A stretch of 64,000 nucleotides of DNA from Mesobacterium_A sp034670065 (GTDB taxonomy: Bacteria > Pseudomonadota > Alphaproteobacteria > Rhodobacterales > Rhodobacteraceae): NCBI GenBank assembly GCA_034670065.1, contig JAXMOG010000005.1:62001-126000 (forward strand), read 5' to 3'. The notes under the pieces are model-generated. The model was not told the DNA's origin. It saw only the letters and a program-made list of their open reading frames with translations, and ran no database searches. The position numbers and the translations under genes are program-made. This document shows, piece by piece, positions 8,769-17,338 of this stretch. Position 1 is the stretch's first letter. The number at the start of each line of letters is the position of its first letter.

Positions 8769-9203
8769 ATGAACGTTGACAGGCAAATCACTGAAACAGC
8801 GCTGGATCGCGGCGCCGAATGGCTGGGCCAAGTTGGCCTGCGCCCTACGCGGCAACGTGTGGCCTTGGCGGCATTGCTGGTTGGCGATGGTCGCAACCGG
8901 CATGTCACTGCGGAAAGCCTGTTTGACGCGGCCCAGGAAACGGGAAGTTCTGTTTCATTAGCGACTGTCTACAATACCTTACGGGCATTTTGCGACGCTG
9001 GTTTGATGCAAGAAATCATGGTGGATGGATCAAAGTGCTACTTTGACACAAACACCCATGACCACCCTCATTTCTTTTGGGAAGACGACAGCCGCCTGAC
9101 GGATGCACCAGCAGATCAGCTGGTTATTTCCCGAATCCCCGACGCACCAGACGGTGCCGAAATCGCAAGCGTCGATGTTGTCATCCGCCTGCGCAAAAAA
9201 TAG
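8769..9203 (+). CDS. irr: Iron response regulator Irr (Fur family)
   Basis: 144 aa. It has an N-terminal winged helix (LGQVGLRPTRQRVALAALL, then SVSLATVYNTLRAFCDAGLMQE) and a C-terminal dimer domain with HDHPHFFWEDD, which corresponds to the His-rich haem/metal-binding segment of Irr. In alphaproteobacteria Irr represses or activates iron and haem genes under iron limitation. The start at 8769 is the only reasonable ATG; a TTG at 8730 would add 13 unsupported residues. Its divergence from fabA is a common order in this family. Confidence 0.88.
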   Translation: MNVDRQITETALDRGAEWLGQVGLRPTRQRVALAALLVGDGRNRHVTAESLFDAAQETGSSVSLATVYNTLRAFCDAGLMQEIMVDGSKCYFDTNTHDHPHFFWEDDSRLTDAPADQLVISRIPDAPDGAEIASVDVVIRLRKK

Positions 9204-9254
9204 CCCCGCACTGCGTCGGCTAAATCAGATCACCGTTTTGGAAGCTTTTGAGGC

Positions 9255-10424
9255 TTGGCCGCGGCCAAATACTTGCTTTGCGACTTGCCGGTGATTGACC
9301 TGTCCGCCACTGCACCGGCTCGCTTGGCCACGCGACTTTCGTTTTTTGCCGCGGGTTACGGCTATGCCTGTTGGGCACCACTAATCCCTTACGTGAAAGC
9401 AAACGTGGGGGCGGATGAAGCCCAATTTGGCCTGTTGCTTTTGTGCCTTGGCCTGGGGTCTGTCCTGGCGATGCCGGTGACCGGGTGGATCGCAACGCGG
9501 CACGGGTCGCGGTCAATGGTGCTGCTGGGCGGATTTGGCATGGTGGCCATTCTGCCACTGCTGGCCTTGGCGGCACATGGCTACGCTCTGGCCTTGGTGT
9601 TGTTCCTGTTCGGTGCCTCCATCGGAACGCTGGATGTGGCGATGAATGTGCATGGCGCAGAGGTGGAGCGGCGGGAAAAGCGTGCGCTGATGTCGGGCTT
9701 TCATGCGCAGTTCAGCATCGGCAATTTTGCCGGCGCCGGTACGATGACGGTCTTACTGTCCCTTGGCCTGTCCGCTGCGATCTCTGCTCTCGTCGGGGCG
9801 GGATTGTCCCTTTTGGTTTTGGTGCTTACCGGGCCGCGCCTGTTGCGGGCGCGCGGTGGCACATCTGATACCTTTGCCCTGCCCCGTGGGCTGGTTCTGG
9901 TGCTGGCAATTCTGGCGGCCATCGCCTTTCTGGTGGAAGGCGCTGTTTTGGATTGGAGCGCGCTGTTGATCATCCAGCGCGATTTGGCCAGCACACAGGC
10001 GGCGGGCATCGGCTTTATGTTGTTTTCTGCTGCGATGGTTACGGCCCGACTGACCGGTGACAGATTGGTTCAGCGGTTGGGTGATCAGCGCATTCTAGTG
10101 GGTGGCGGACTGCTGACCTGCTTTGGCATTGCCGTCGTTTTGTTGGCCCCTTGGCCGCTATTGGCTCTGGCCGGGTTTGTTCTGGTTGGGTTGGGCGCTG
10201 CCAATATCGTACCTGTGCTGTTCAGCATTGCAGGGCGCCAAACGATCATGCCTGCGGGCTTGGCCATCGCTGCGGTAACAACCACGGGATATGCGGGCGT
10301 TTTATTGGGACCGGCGCTGATCGGATTTGCGGCTCATGAAACCAGCCTAAGCGCTGCGTTCTGGATATTGGCGATACTGATGATCGCCGTGCCTTTGACC
10401 GCCAGCCGCATCGTGCGCCTGTAA
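9255..10424 (+). CDS. MFS transporter
   Basis: 389 aa from a TTG at 9255; a GTG at 9291 (377 aa) is an equally possible start. About 12 membrane helices can be followed. The loop between TM2 and TM3 reads GWIATRHGSRSM, a form of the MFS motif A, and the N-terminal half contains LDVAMNVHGAEVERR, typical of YbjJ/FucP-like members. The substrate is unknown. It follows irr by 51 bp on the same strand; whether it is iron-related cannot be told from sequence. Confidence 0.8.
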   Translation: MAAAKYLLCDLPVIDLSATAPARLATRLSFFAAGYGYACWAPLIPYVKANVGADEAQFGLLLLCLGLGSVLAMPVTGWIATRHGSRSMVLLGGFGMVAILPLLALAAHGYALALVLFLFGASIGTLDVAMNVHGAEVERREKRALMSGFHAQFSIGNFAGAGTMTVLLSLGLSAAISALVGAGLSLLVLVLTGPRLLRARGGTSDTFALPRGLVLVLAILAAIAFLVEGAVLDWSALLIIQRDLASTQAAGIGFMLFSAAMVTARLTGDRLVQRLGDQRILVGGGLLTCFGIAVVLLAPWPLLALAGFVLVGLGAANIVPVLFSIAGRQTIMPAGLAIAAVTTTGYAGVLLGPALIGFAAHETSLSAAFWILAILMIAVPLTASRIVRL

Positions 10425-10495
10425 TTGCTGCCGAATGCACAAGGCGCAAACGGCCTATCCACGCAAGTGACCACCCCCATGGTTTTAGCCCGCGC

Positions 10496-12379
10496 CTAGC
10501 GGGATTTGCCCGGCAGGGGCAGCATGGAAGCGTTGTTTACATTCGTTGGGGCAGCAATTGGTGCGGTTTTCAAAGGCCTTTGTGGCTGCCCCTGTTCCTC
10601 ACGCAAGCTTTTGCCAACGGCCCCTTTGACATAGCGGCGCCAGTCACCTGAAACGATTGTATGGTTCCACGCTGCACCTTCGTCTGACGGCGTGACCCGA
10701 CGCATGGCCGCCACGTCGGCTGTCGATGCACAATACGCCACCATCGTAGAGGTTTGATTGCGCCACACCGCACAGTCCCGCTCTGGGCCACGGACAAGGT
10801 TCAGAAACATCTCCAACCCGTCGATCCGCGCAATATCGAAATACCACATAGAAAACACCAGCCACAGCTTGTCATGCTGTGCAATTTCGCTGCTGGCCTG
10901 AGCGAAATAGGCAGGTTGCATGCCGCTTTCATCCTCCTCGCGCGCCTGAAGCACCCATCGCTGGGTACTGCTGGCATGGCGCAACAGCCCCGTCACGGGG
11001 CTTTTGGCGCCATCCTCAGCCCAACTGGGTTTCACGCTGTGAAGCAAAGGCTGCGCGCCGTAATATGCCCATACTGGCGCGCCAGATTCCTCCATCTGCG
11101 CAACCAAACCTGTCACTGGCCCTGAAACGCGCAGCGCGCCAAAGCCGGACAAACCAATCGCCACAACCACCAGCGCCGCGCTAAGCCCATTCACAGTTCG
11201 AGGACCAGCCAGCCAACGCAAAACTGTGAAAAAGCCAATCACAATCACCGGCACCACCAACGGCGCCGCGAACAAATGTTGCCGCACGCCAGAAAACGGC
11301 AAAACCTGTGCAAAGTTCAGCGCCAACGTAAACAGCGGGGCCACAACAGCCGCTGTGACCCAGAATACAGATCGCTTGCGCACCACGGTCAGGCCCAACA
11401 AAAACAATGCGACAACAGGGGTCGCCATAGCCAAATGATACAGGCGTTTTGGCGTTTCAAACTCACTGGTGTTCAGTTCCACCAGTTTGAAGAAATAGGT
11501 GCCATAGGTCAGCGCGTTGCTAAGTGTTTGCGCTGAAAATGGCGCGTCGGGCTGCATGAACTTTTTCGCATCCCGCTCCGAAAACGCGGCCAGATCATTC
11601 ACTGTCACAACGCGCGTGTAACCAAAGTAAAACACCGCCACGATCGCGATCAGCACCAAACCAAGTGCAACCGTTCCCCCCATCCGGCGTGCAATCTCCG
11701 CACCAGCAGCGCCGCGCATCCGGTCATGGAGGATTTGCGTCACCAGCACCGCCAGACCAACGGCTGTCACGATCACCGGTGCAACAAAGGCAAACAGCCC
11801 AACAACCACGACACAAGCCGCCACCCACAGGCCGTTTAAAAAGCTTGGCTTACGCAGGTATTGCAACGCCACTGCCAACAACAAAACCGTAGCTACAAAC
11901 TCAAACACGTAATGCTTGGAATTCACCGCAAAGGTCAGCGCGGTGGGCGAACTGCCCATGATCGCCACACTTACCAGTGCCTCTGCCGGGGTCATCCAGT
12001 TGCGCAGCAGGTGGTAAAGCCAGAACAGTGCACCGCAAAACACCATCGCGGCGATCAACCTGATCGCATGGATCCGCGCCATCCCTTCGGGTCCGAACAC
12101 CCGTGCCAGCGTGTCCAGCACGACACCGTGCCCCAGTGTGGTTGTCTGTTCAAAAAAGGGTAAGGGGCGCAAAATATCCGACGGATGATCCAGCGGGAAG
12201 TTTGCCAAGATCATCGATTGATCATAGGCCGGATCAAATGCCGTGCCCACCATGACCAGACGCACCAGCACCATCGCCAAAAGAACGCAGGCCAAAAGCA
12301 CTTTTTCCGATAAGAAGAATCGCAGCTGCCTCATGCGGAATGCAAAACCTTCGACGAAAAATAGTTGCGCAGCTTTCAT
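10496..12379 (-). CDS. Large polytopic membrane protein, possibly GT-C glycosyltransferase-like
   Basis: 627 aa with about ten membrane helices in the first 400 residues and a long soluble C-terminal domain (about 420-627). An early loop holds acidic and His residues (FDPAYDQSMILANFPLDHPSD), in the place where GT-C enzymes carry their catalytic acidic residues, but no diagnostic motif is clear. A start at the internal ATG at 12334 (MRQLRFF) is also possible. It has no operon partner: tRNA-Leu lies upstream and a convergent MFS gene downstream. The function is not assigned. Confidence 0.6.
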   Translation of the reverse strand: MKAAQLFFVEGFAFRMRQLRFFLSEKVLLACVLLAMVLVRLVMVGTAFDPAYDQSMILANFPLDHPSDILRPLPFFEQTTTLGHGVVLDTLARVFGPEGMARIHAIRLIAAMVFCGALFWLYHLLRNWMTPAEALVSVAIMGSSPTALTFAVNSKHYVFEFVATVLLLAVALQYLRKPSFLNGLWVAACVVVVGLFAFVAPVIVTAVGLAVLVTQILHDRMRGAAGAEIARRMGGTVALGLVLIAIVAVFYFGYTRVVTVNDLAAFSERDAKKFMQPDAPFSAQTLSNALTYGTYFFKLVELNTSEFETPKRLYHLAMATPVVALFLLGLTVVRKRSVFWVTAAVVAPLFTLALNFAQVLPFSGVRQHLFAAPLVVPVIVIGFFTVLRWLAGPRTVNGLSAALVVVAIGLSGFGALRVSGPVTGLVAQMEESGAPVWAYYGAQPLLHSVKPSWAEDGAKSPVTGLLRHASSTQRWVLQAREEDESGMQPAYFAQASSEIAQHDKLWLVFSMWYFDIARIDGLEMFLNLVRGPERDCAVWRNQTSTMVAYCASTADVAAMRRVTPSDEGAAWNHTIVSGDWRRYVKGAVGKSLREEQGQPQRPLKTAPIAAPTNVNNASMLPLPGKSR

Positions 12380-12578
12380 TCGAGACCAGCCCGAAACTGC
12401 AAAAGTTACCGCAAATAAGCGCTAAAACATGCAGCGGTACAGCATCTTTTTCAACACACGCGGATCTCTGCCGAAGGCGTCAACAATCAACCGGATTTAC
12501 GCAAAGCGTGTTTGAACCGGTCAGCGCAGCGCACAAAAATTAGGCAAACATTCAAATTGGATTGCGATCAAAGAACAG

Positions 12579-12665
12579 TGGTGCGGGCGGTGGGACTCGA
12601 ACCCACACGGGCACAAGGCCCAACAGATTTTAAGTCTGGTATGTCTACCATTCCATCACGCCCGC
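12579..12665 (-). tRNA. tRNA-Leu (anticodon UAA), CCA encoded
   Basis: The cloverleaf can be folded by eye. The acceptor stem GCGGGCG pairs with CGCCCGC, with A as discriminator and an encoded CCA at 12579-12581. The anticodon stem-loop reads CCAGA-CTTAAAA-TCTG (anticodon TAA), a long class II variable arm (TTGGGCCTTGTGCCC) follows, and the T arm is GTGGGTTCGAGTCCCAC. It is read on the minus strand. Confidence 0.96.
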
Positions 12666-12748
12666 ATCTGGCGTTATCTTCGGCTTTCAGCTTCCGGCCA
12701 ATGACAGACCGAAAACCATCACCGGGCATAACGCCTTGTTCAGTATGC

Positions 12749-12754
12749 ATTATA
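12749..12754 (-). promoter_or_regulatory. -10 hexamer of the tRNA-Leu promoter
   Basis: A perfect TATAAT on the minus strand about 85 bases before the mature tRNA 5' end. The -35 region is poor (CACTAA about 16 bp upstream), so this is a weak call. Confidence 0.35.
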
Positions 12755-12850
12755 CCGTGCACATGCAAGATTAGTGGCATTCAGAAGCGGCCATTGCACC
12801 ACACGGGTCAGCGGCGCGCACAATAGCGCCGCCGCCGGTGGTGTAAAGCA

Positions 12851-13384
12851 TCACAATGGCTTGCCCAGTAAATACCGTTCTGGCAACCACGGGTTCAGAT
12901 CAACCGCATCGCGCAAAACCTCTTGGGCTTCGACATCGCGCCCCAACCCCATCAGTGAAAGAGCCTTGCCAGACAGCGCACCCAAATGGCGCGGGTTCAG
13001 TGCCAAGGCGACCTCCAGATCCGTCAACGCCGCGTCATAGTCTTGGCGGATGAAGTTCACGAAAGCGCGTTGGTTGTACCCCTCGGCGTATTGGGGACAA
13101 TATTTGGTCAACCGGTCGAACCTGTCCAATGCTCGCAGAAAATCAAACGCGGCCCGCGCGCGCATGCCTTCGTCCAGCAATTCCTGCGCAGCGTCATCTG
13201 GCGCATCCGCCCAGTATTCCCAGAACTGAACTGCAATTTGCTGACCCGCAGTTTCATCAGGTGCCGCTTGCAGCTGATCATAAAGCTGCGACAGCACACC
13301 TGTGTGATCCGGCGCATCTGGGCAGGATTCTGCCGTGGCGCCCGTGCCTGCCAATAGCAAGCCTATTGCCATAAGATGTTTCAT
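12851..13384 (-). CDS. Exported TPR-repeat protein
   Basis: 177 aa from the ATG at 13384 (an upstream ATG at 13402 is possible). It has a signal peptide MKHLMAIGLLLAGTGATA-E, then helical repeats. At least two tetratricopeptide-like units are visible in the C-terminal half (AEGYNQRAFVNFIRQDYDAA and HLGALSGKALSLMGLGRDVE, about residues 105-160), with acidic and Trp-containing helices before them. It is likely a periplasmic scaffold; the partner is unknown. Confidence 0.8.
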   Translation of the reverse strand: MKHLMAIGLLLAGTGATAESCPDAPDHTGVLSQLYDQLQAAPDETAGQQIAVQFWEYWADAPDDAAQELLDEGMRARAAFDFLRALDRFDRLTKYCPQYAEGYNQRAFVNFIRQDYDAALTDLEVALALNPRHLGALSGKALSLMGLGRDVEAQEVLRDAVDLNPWLPERYLLGKPL

Positions 13385-13519
13385 ACAGACAGCCTGCCAC
13401 ACCTGCCCCTGATTGCCAAAATCACATTCTCGCCAAGTAAAATCACCTCAGCCCTCGGAAATTCACTTGTGCAATCAGGCAGCTCTTGACCTTGCTGAGA
13501 AAGAGAACATGTTGGTGCC

Positions 13520-14263
13520 ATGTTACCGATCCGCGACCATAACCCGTCGGGCGATACGCCTTATGTGACCTATGCGCTGATCGCGCTGAACGTCGGCATT
13601 TTCGTCAGCTACTATCTGATGTTCATGGACCCGTATCAGCTGCAGTCCTTTTTTGATCATTGGGCACTGATACCGGCCAAGCTGAATTCGGGTGACGGTT
13701 ACACCGGGCTGATCACCTCGATGTTCCTGCATGGCGGCTGGATGCATCTGATCGGCAATATGCTGTTTTTGTTCATCTTTGGCGACAACATGGAAGAAGA
13801 GATGGGCCATTTCGGCTATGCTGTCTTCTATCTTCTGTCAGGTATTGCCGCCGGGTTGGTGCAATACGGTGCCGCGCCCTATTCCGTTGTGCCCACTGTG
13901 GGGGCTTCGGGGGCGATTGCCGGGGTCATGGGCGGATATCTTTTGCTGTTTCCCAAGGCCAGGGTCGATATCCTGTTGTTCTTTATCATCATCATCCGCG
14001 TCATTCCGGTGCCGGCATGGCTGATGTTGATGTTGTGGTTCATCTTTCAAATCTTTGGCGGTGTGGGCAGCACAGCCGATCAAGGCGGCGTCGCGTATTG
14101 GGCGCATGCCGGTGGGTTTGTCGCCGGGTTGATCATGACACTGCCGCTATGGCTGCGCCTTGGCGGTCCGCGGTTTTGGGATGTCACGCATGGTCATCCG
14201 CCACACCCGGAAACCGACTATCCCTTGACGCGCAGCAATATACCGCGCGTCCGCCGCAAATAG
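13520..14263 (+). CDS. Rhomboid-family intramembrane serine protease
   Basis: 247 aa, six or seven membrane helices. The catalytic dyad is visible: S130 in GASGAIAG (TM4) and H196 in AHAGGFVAG (TM6). The family marks HGGWMHLIGNM (TM2) and a long acidic loop (FGDNMEEEMGH) are also present. The enzyme would cleave substrates inside or near the inner membrane. The C-terminal tail is short and basic. It stands alone, convergent with the next gene. Confidence 0.92.
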   Translation: MLPIRDHNPSGDTPYVTYALIALNVGIFVSYYLMFMDPYQLQSFFDHWALIPAKLNSGDGYTGLITSMFLHGGWMHLIGNMLFLFIFGDNMEEEMGHFGYAVFYLLSGIAAGLVQYGAAPYSVVPTVGASGAIAGVMGGYLLLFPKARVDILLFFIIIIRVIPVPAWLMLMLWFIFQIFGGVGSTADQGGVAYWAHAGGFVAGLIMTLPLWLRLGGPRFWDVTHGHPPHPETDYPLTRSNIPRVRRK

Positions 14264-14300
14264 GGTTCTCTGAATAGTCAGGATGCCGTGATGTGCGGTC

Positions 14301-15092
14301 TCAGACTTCGCGGATGACTTTGGCGAAGTGTTCAAAAATCGCATTGTTGGCACAGATCAACGCGCCATCGGCCAGCGGATCCTGATCTTTGCGCAGCCCT
14401 TCGACCAGCGCGCCCGCTTCTTGTGCGATCAAGACACCTGCAGCAATGTCCCAGATGTTCAGCTCGCGCTCCCAGTAGCCATCATAGCGACCAGCCGCGA
14501 CATAAGCCAAATCCAGCGACGCGGCGCCAAACCGGCGGACACCGGCACATTCGGGCATCAGACGCGCCAGGTCTTTCAACGTGGCAGGCAGAGTGCGTTT
14601 GGTGGCAAAGGGCACGCCCGTCGCATAGACCGTTTCAATCATGCGGGAACGGCCAGACACGCGCAGCCGTGTCGAGTTGTTCAGCCAAGCGCCAGACCCC
14701 TTTTCGGCATAGAACATTTCGTCCTTGGCCGGGTCAAAGATCACCGCGGCGACTATCTGGCCCTTGTGTTCCAGCGCAATGGACACCGCCCAATGCGGCA
14801 AGCCGTGCAGAAAATTGGTGGTGCCGTCCAGCGGGTCCACAATCCAGCGGCGGGTCGGGTCTTCACCCTCTTCGCTGCCACCCTCTTCGGCCAACCAGCC
14901 GTAATTGGGGCGCGCGCCCCGCAGTTCTTCCTTCAGAATTTCTTCAGAGGACAGATCCGCCTTGCTGACAAAATCACCGGCCCCCTTCATGGAAACCTGC
15001 AAGTTCTCGACTTCACGGAAGTCTTTGACCAACGACCGCCCCGCTTTACGCGCGGCTTTGATCATGACGTTAAGATTAGCGCTGCCCTGCAT
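14301..15092 (-). CDS. suhB: Inositol monophosphatase family protein (SuhB-like)
   Basis: 263 aa, the usual length. Metal-binding motifs are complete: EEGGSEEG (about 68-75), WIVDPLDGTTNFLHG (about 82-96) and the C-terminal WDIAAGVLIAQEAG (about 214-227). Members hydrolyse inositol-1-phosphate and related sugar phosphates with Mg2+; SuhB also acts on transcription antitermination in E. coli. The true substrate here is unknown. Confidence 0.9.
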   Translation of the reverse strand: MQGSANLNVMIKAARKAGRSLVKDFREVENLQVSMKGAGDFVSKADLSSEEILKEELRGARPNYGWLAEEGGSEEGEDPTRRWIVDPLDGTTNFLHGLPHWAVSIALEHKGQIVAAVIFDPAKDEMFYAEKGSGAWLNNSTRLRVSGRSRMIETVYATGVPFATKRTLPATLKDLARLMPECAGVRRFGAASLDLAYVAAGRYDGYWERELNIWDIAAGVLIAQEAGALVEGLRKDQDPLADGALICANNAIFEHFAKVIREV

Positions 15093-15415
15093 GTCCGGCT
15101 CTCCTGAAAGGATCAGGCAGCGCGTATACGCCCCCTATACAGATTTGCCAACCCATAGCGGCGGCGCTCATTGGCTTATTGTCAGCAAATGCAAACCAGT
15201 GTCGGGCGTGGCCATTTCCAAGGCGCAAACCGCCCTTGCTGACATCAGGTCTCGGGGACTGGAATGCCGGTGAATGGGCAAGTGGTTCATGGCTCAGGAG
15301 GTTCCGCCCCTGACACTCGAACCCGTTTTAAAACCTCCGGACAGGCATGCCCTTGGCCCACCCGCATTGCATTTTCCATTGCCTCCTGCCAGAGAATGAA
15401 AAAAAGGGGCAGTCA
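15093..15415. other. Intergenic stretch between suhB and recJ
   Basis: 323 bp with divergent flanking genes, so it should contain both promoters. I see no gene, no convincing RNA and no strong promoter match. AAGGGG at 15404-15409 is the recJ ribosome-binding site. Confidence 0.5.
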
Positions 15416-17158
15416 ATGAGCTTTCTGGGCGTAGAACAATCGTTGACCGGGCGGCGCTGGATCGGACCGGGGATCGAAGTGGAACGGCAGGCGGAAGCCA
15501 TCGCCCAACAATGCGCCCTGCCCTTGCCCATGTGCCTGACTTTGGCGCGCCTTGGTGTGTCTGCGCAGGACACTCCGCAGTATCTGGCCCCCACATTGCG
15601 TGACCTGCTGCCAGACCCCAGTGCCCTGCGCGATATGTCCACCGCCGCCGACCGGCTGCTGCTTGCGGTACAGCGACGCGAGAAAATCGCCATTTTTGCC
15701 GACTATGACGTCGACGGCGGCACCTCTGCTGCCCTGCTGATCGACTGGTTGCGCCATTTTGGCCAATCCGCAACGCTGTATATCCCGGACCGTATCGACG
15801 AAGGCTATGGCCCAAATGTTCCCGCGATGCAGGCGCTGGCGCGCGATCACGATCTGATCCTGTGTGTCGATTGCGGCACGCTCAGCCATGACCCAATCGC
15901 TGCGGCCAAAGGCGCTGATGTCGTGGTGCTGGACCACCACCTTGGCGGCGAAACGCTTCCGCAGGCGCTGGCCGTGGTCAATCCAAACCGGCAGGATGAA
16001 GACGGCGCGCTGGCGCATCTCTGCGCGGCAGCGGTGGTCTTTTTGCTGCTGGTGGCCTGCGGGCGCAGCCTGCGGCAGGCCGGAAAAGACGGGCCAGATC
16101 TGATGGCGATGCTGGATCTGGTGGCGCTGGCAACCGTGGCCGATGTGGCCCCGCTGATTGGCGTGAACCGCGCCTTGGTGCGCCAAGGGCTCAAAGTAAT
16201 GGCACGGCGTGATCGGCCCGGTCTGGTCGCCCTGGGCGATACCGCCCGGCTGGATGGTCCGCCCAGCGTCTATCACCTGGGGTTTGTCCTTGGGCCGCGC
16301 GTCAACGCCGGTGGGCGCATCGGCAAGGCTGATCTGGGTGCCCGGCTTCTGGCCAGCACCTCTCCACATGAATCACAAGCCATGGCCGACCGTCTTGAAG
16401 AGCTGAACAAAGAACGCCGCGATGTCGAAGCCGCTGTGCGCGCCGCTGCGCTGGAACAGGCCTTCTCCCGCGGCTTTGATGCACCGCTGGTCTGGGCCGC
16501 GGGCGAAGGCTGGCATCCCGGCGTTGTTGGCATCGTCGCCTCCCGGCTAAAGGAACTCACCAACCGGCCCGCCATCGTCATCGGCCTGGAAGGTGACGAG
16601 GGCAAAGGCTCTGGCCGTTCCGTTTCAGGCATCGATCTCGGTGCGTCCATTCAACGCCTGGCCGCCGAGGGCTTGTTGATCAAAGGCGGCGGTCACAAGA
16701 TGGCCGCAGGTCTGACAGTGGCCCGCGATCAGCTGGAACCGGCCATGGCGCGACTGTCGGCGCTGCTGGGCAAGCAAGGCAGCGACAAGCTGGGCGCAGC
16801 AGACCTGCGGCTTGACGGTCTGCTGATGCCCGGTGCCGCCAGCCCTGAACTGGTCGACCAAATCGAAACCGCCGGCCCATTCGGTTCCGGTGCCCCGGCC
16901 CCCCGCTATGTCTTCCCCGATTGTGAGATCGGCTTTGCCAAACGGGTCGGCGACACTCACCTGAAAATCAGCTTTGGCGATGGGCTCGGCGCGCGCCTGG
17001 ACGGCATTTGCTTCGGCGCGTTTGACGGCCCGATCGGCCCCGCCCTGTCAGATCGCAGCGGCGCACGGTTTCATCTGGCCGGCCGACTGGAAATCAACGA
17101 ATGGGGCGGTCGGCGCAACGTCCAACTGCGCCTCGAAGACGCCGCGCCCGCCGGATAA
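15416..17158 (+). CDS. recJ: Single-stranded-DNA-specific exonuclease RecJ
   Basis: 580 aa from the ATG at 15416, which has AAGGGG 7 bases upstream. It is a 5'-3' ssDNA exonuclease of recombination and mismatch repair. DHH-superfamily motifs are in order: DYDVDGGTSA (96-105), VDCGTLSHD (151-159), VLDHHLGG (171-178), and the DHHA1 part with GGHKMAAGL near residue 425, followed by an OB-like C-terminal domain. It is complete. An open frame extends upstream of 15416, but the ribosome-binding site fixes the start. Confidence 0.95.
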   Translation: MSFLGVEQSLTGRRWIGPGIEVERQAEAIAQQCALPLPMCLTLARLGVSAQDTPQYLAPTLRDLLPDPSALRDMSTAADRLLLAVQRREKIAIFADYDVDGGTSAALLIDWLRHFGQSATLYIPDRIDEGYGPNVPAMQALARDHDLILCVDCGTLSHDPIAAAKGADVVVLDHHLGGETLPQALAVVNPNRQDEDGALAHLCAAAVVFLLLVACGRSLRQAGKDGPDLMAMLDLVALATVADVAPLIGVNRALVRQGLKVMARRDRPGLVALGDTARLDGPPSVYHLGFVLGPRVNAGGRIGKADLGARLLASTSPHESQAMADRLEELNKERRDVEAAVRAAALEQAFSRGFDAPLVWAAGEGWHPGVVGIVASRLKELTNRPAIVIGLEGDEGKGSGRSVSGIDLGASIQRLAAEGLLIKGGGHKMAAGLTVARDQLEPAMARLSALLGKQGSDKLGAADLRLDGLLMPGAASPELVDQIETAGPFGSGAPAPRYVFPDCEIGFAKRVGDTHLKISFGDGLGARLDGICFGAFDGPIGPALSDRSGARFHLAGRLEINEWGGRRNVQLRLEDAAPAG

Positions 17159-17264
17159 AACCAGCGCCGCCCCCCTTCCTTATCGCACCTGCCCATCCCA
17201 GACGCCCCACCTCCCGGCTTCTTTTCTTCAAAAATACGCCTATCCCCACAGCCCCAAACGCAAT

Positions 17265-17288
17265 CAGGCCGCACAAATGCGCGGCCTG
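17265..17288 (-). terminator. Perfect stem-loop between recJ and the mutase gene
   Basis: CAGGCCGC, an 8-nt loop, GCGGCCTG. On the minus strand it follows the methylmalonyl-CoA mutase stop by 50 bases and is followed by ATTGCGTTT; on the plus strand A-rich sequence follows. Confidence 0.55.
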
Positions 17289-17338
17289 AAAACACGTGGA
17301 CGATTAAAAGAAAGCCCACATCAATCAACGCTCAAGCA

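Noticed and set aside
15295..15335. GGTTCGAGT on the minus strand, like a tRNA T-loop
   Set aside because: The flanking bases do not form a five-pair T stem, and no anticodon arm or acceptor stem can be found around it.
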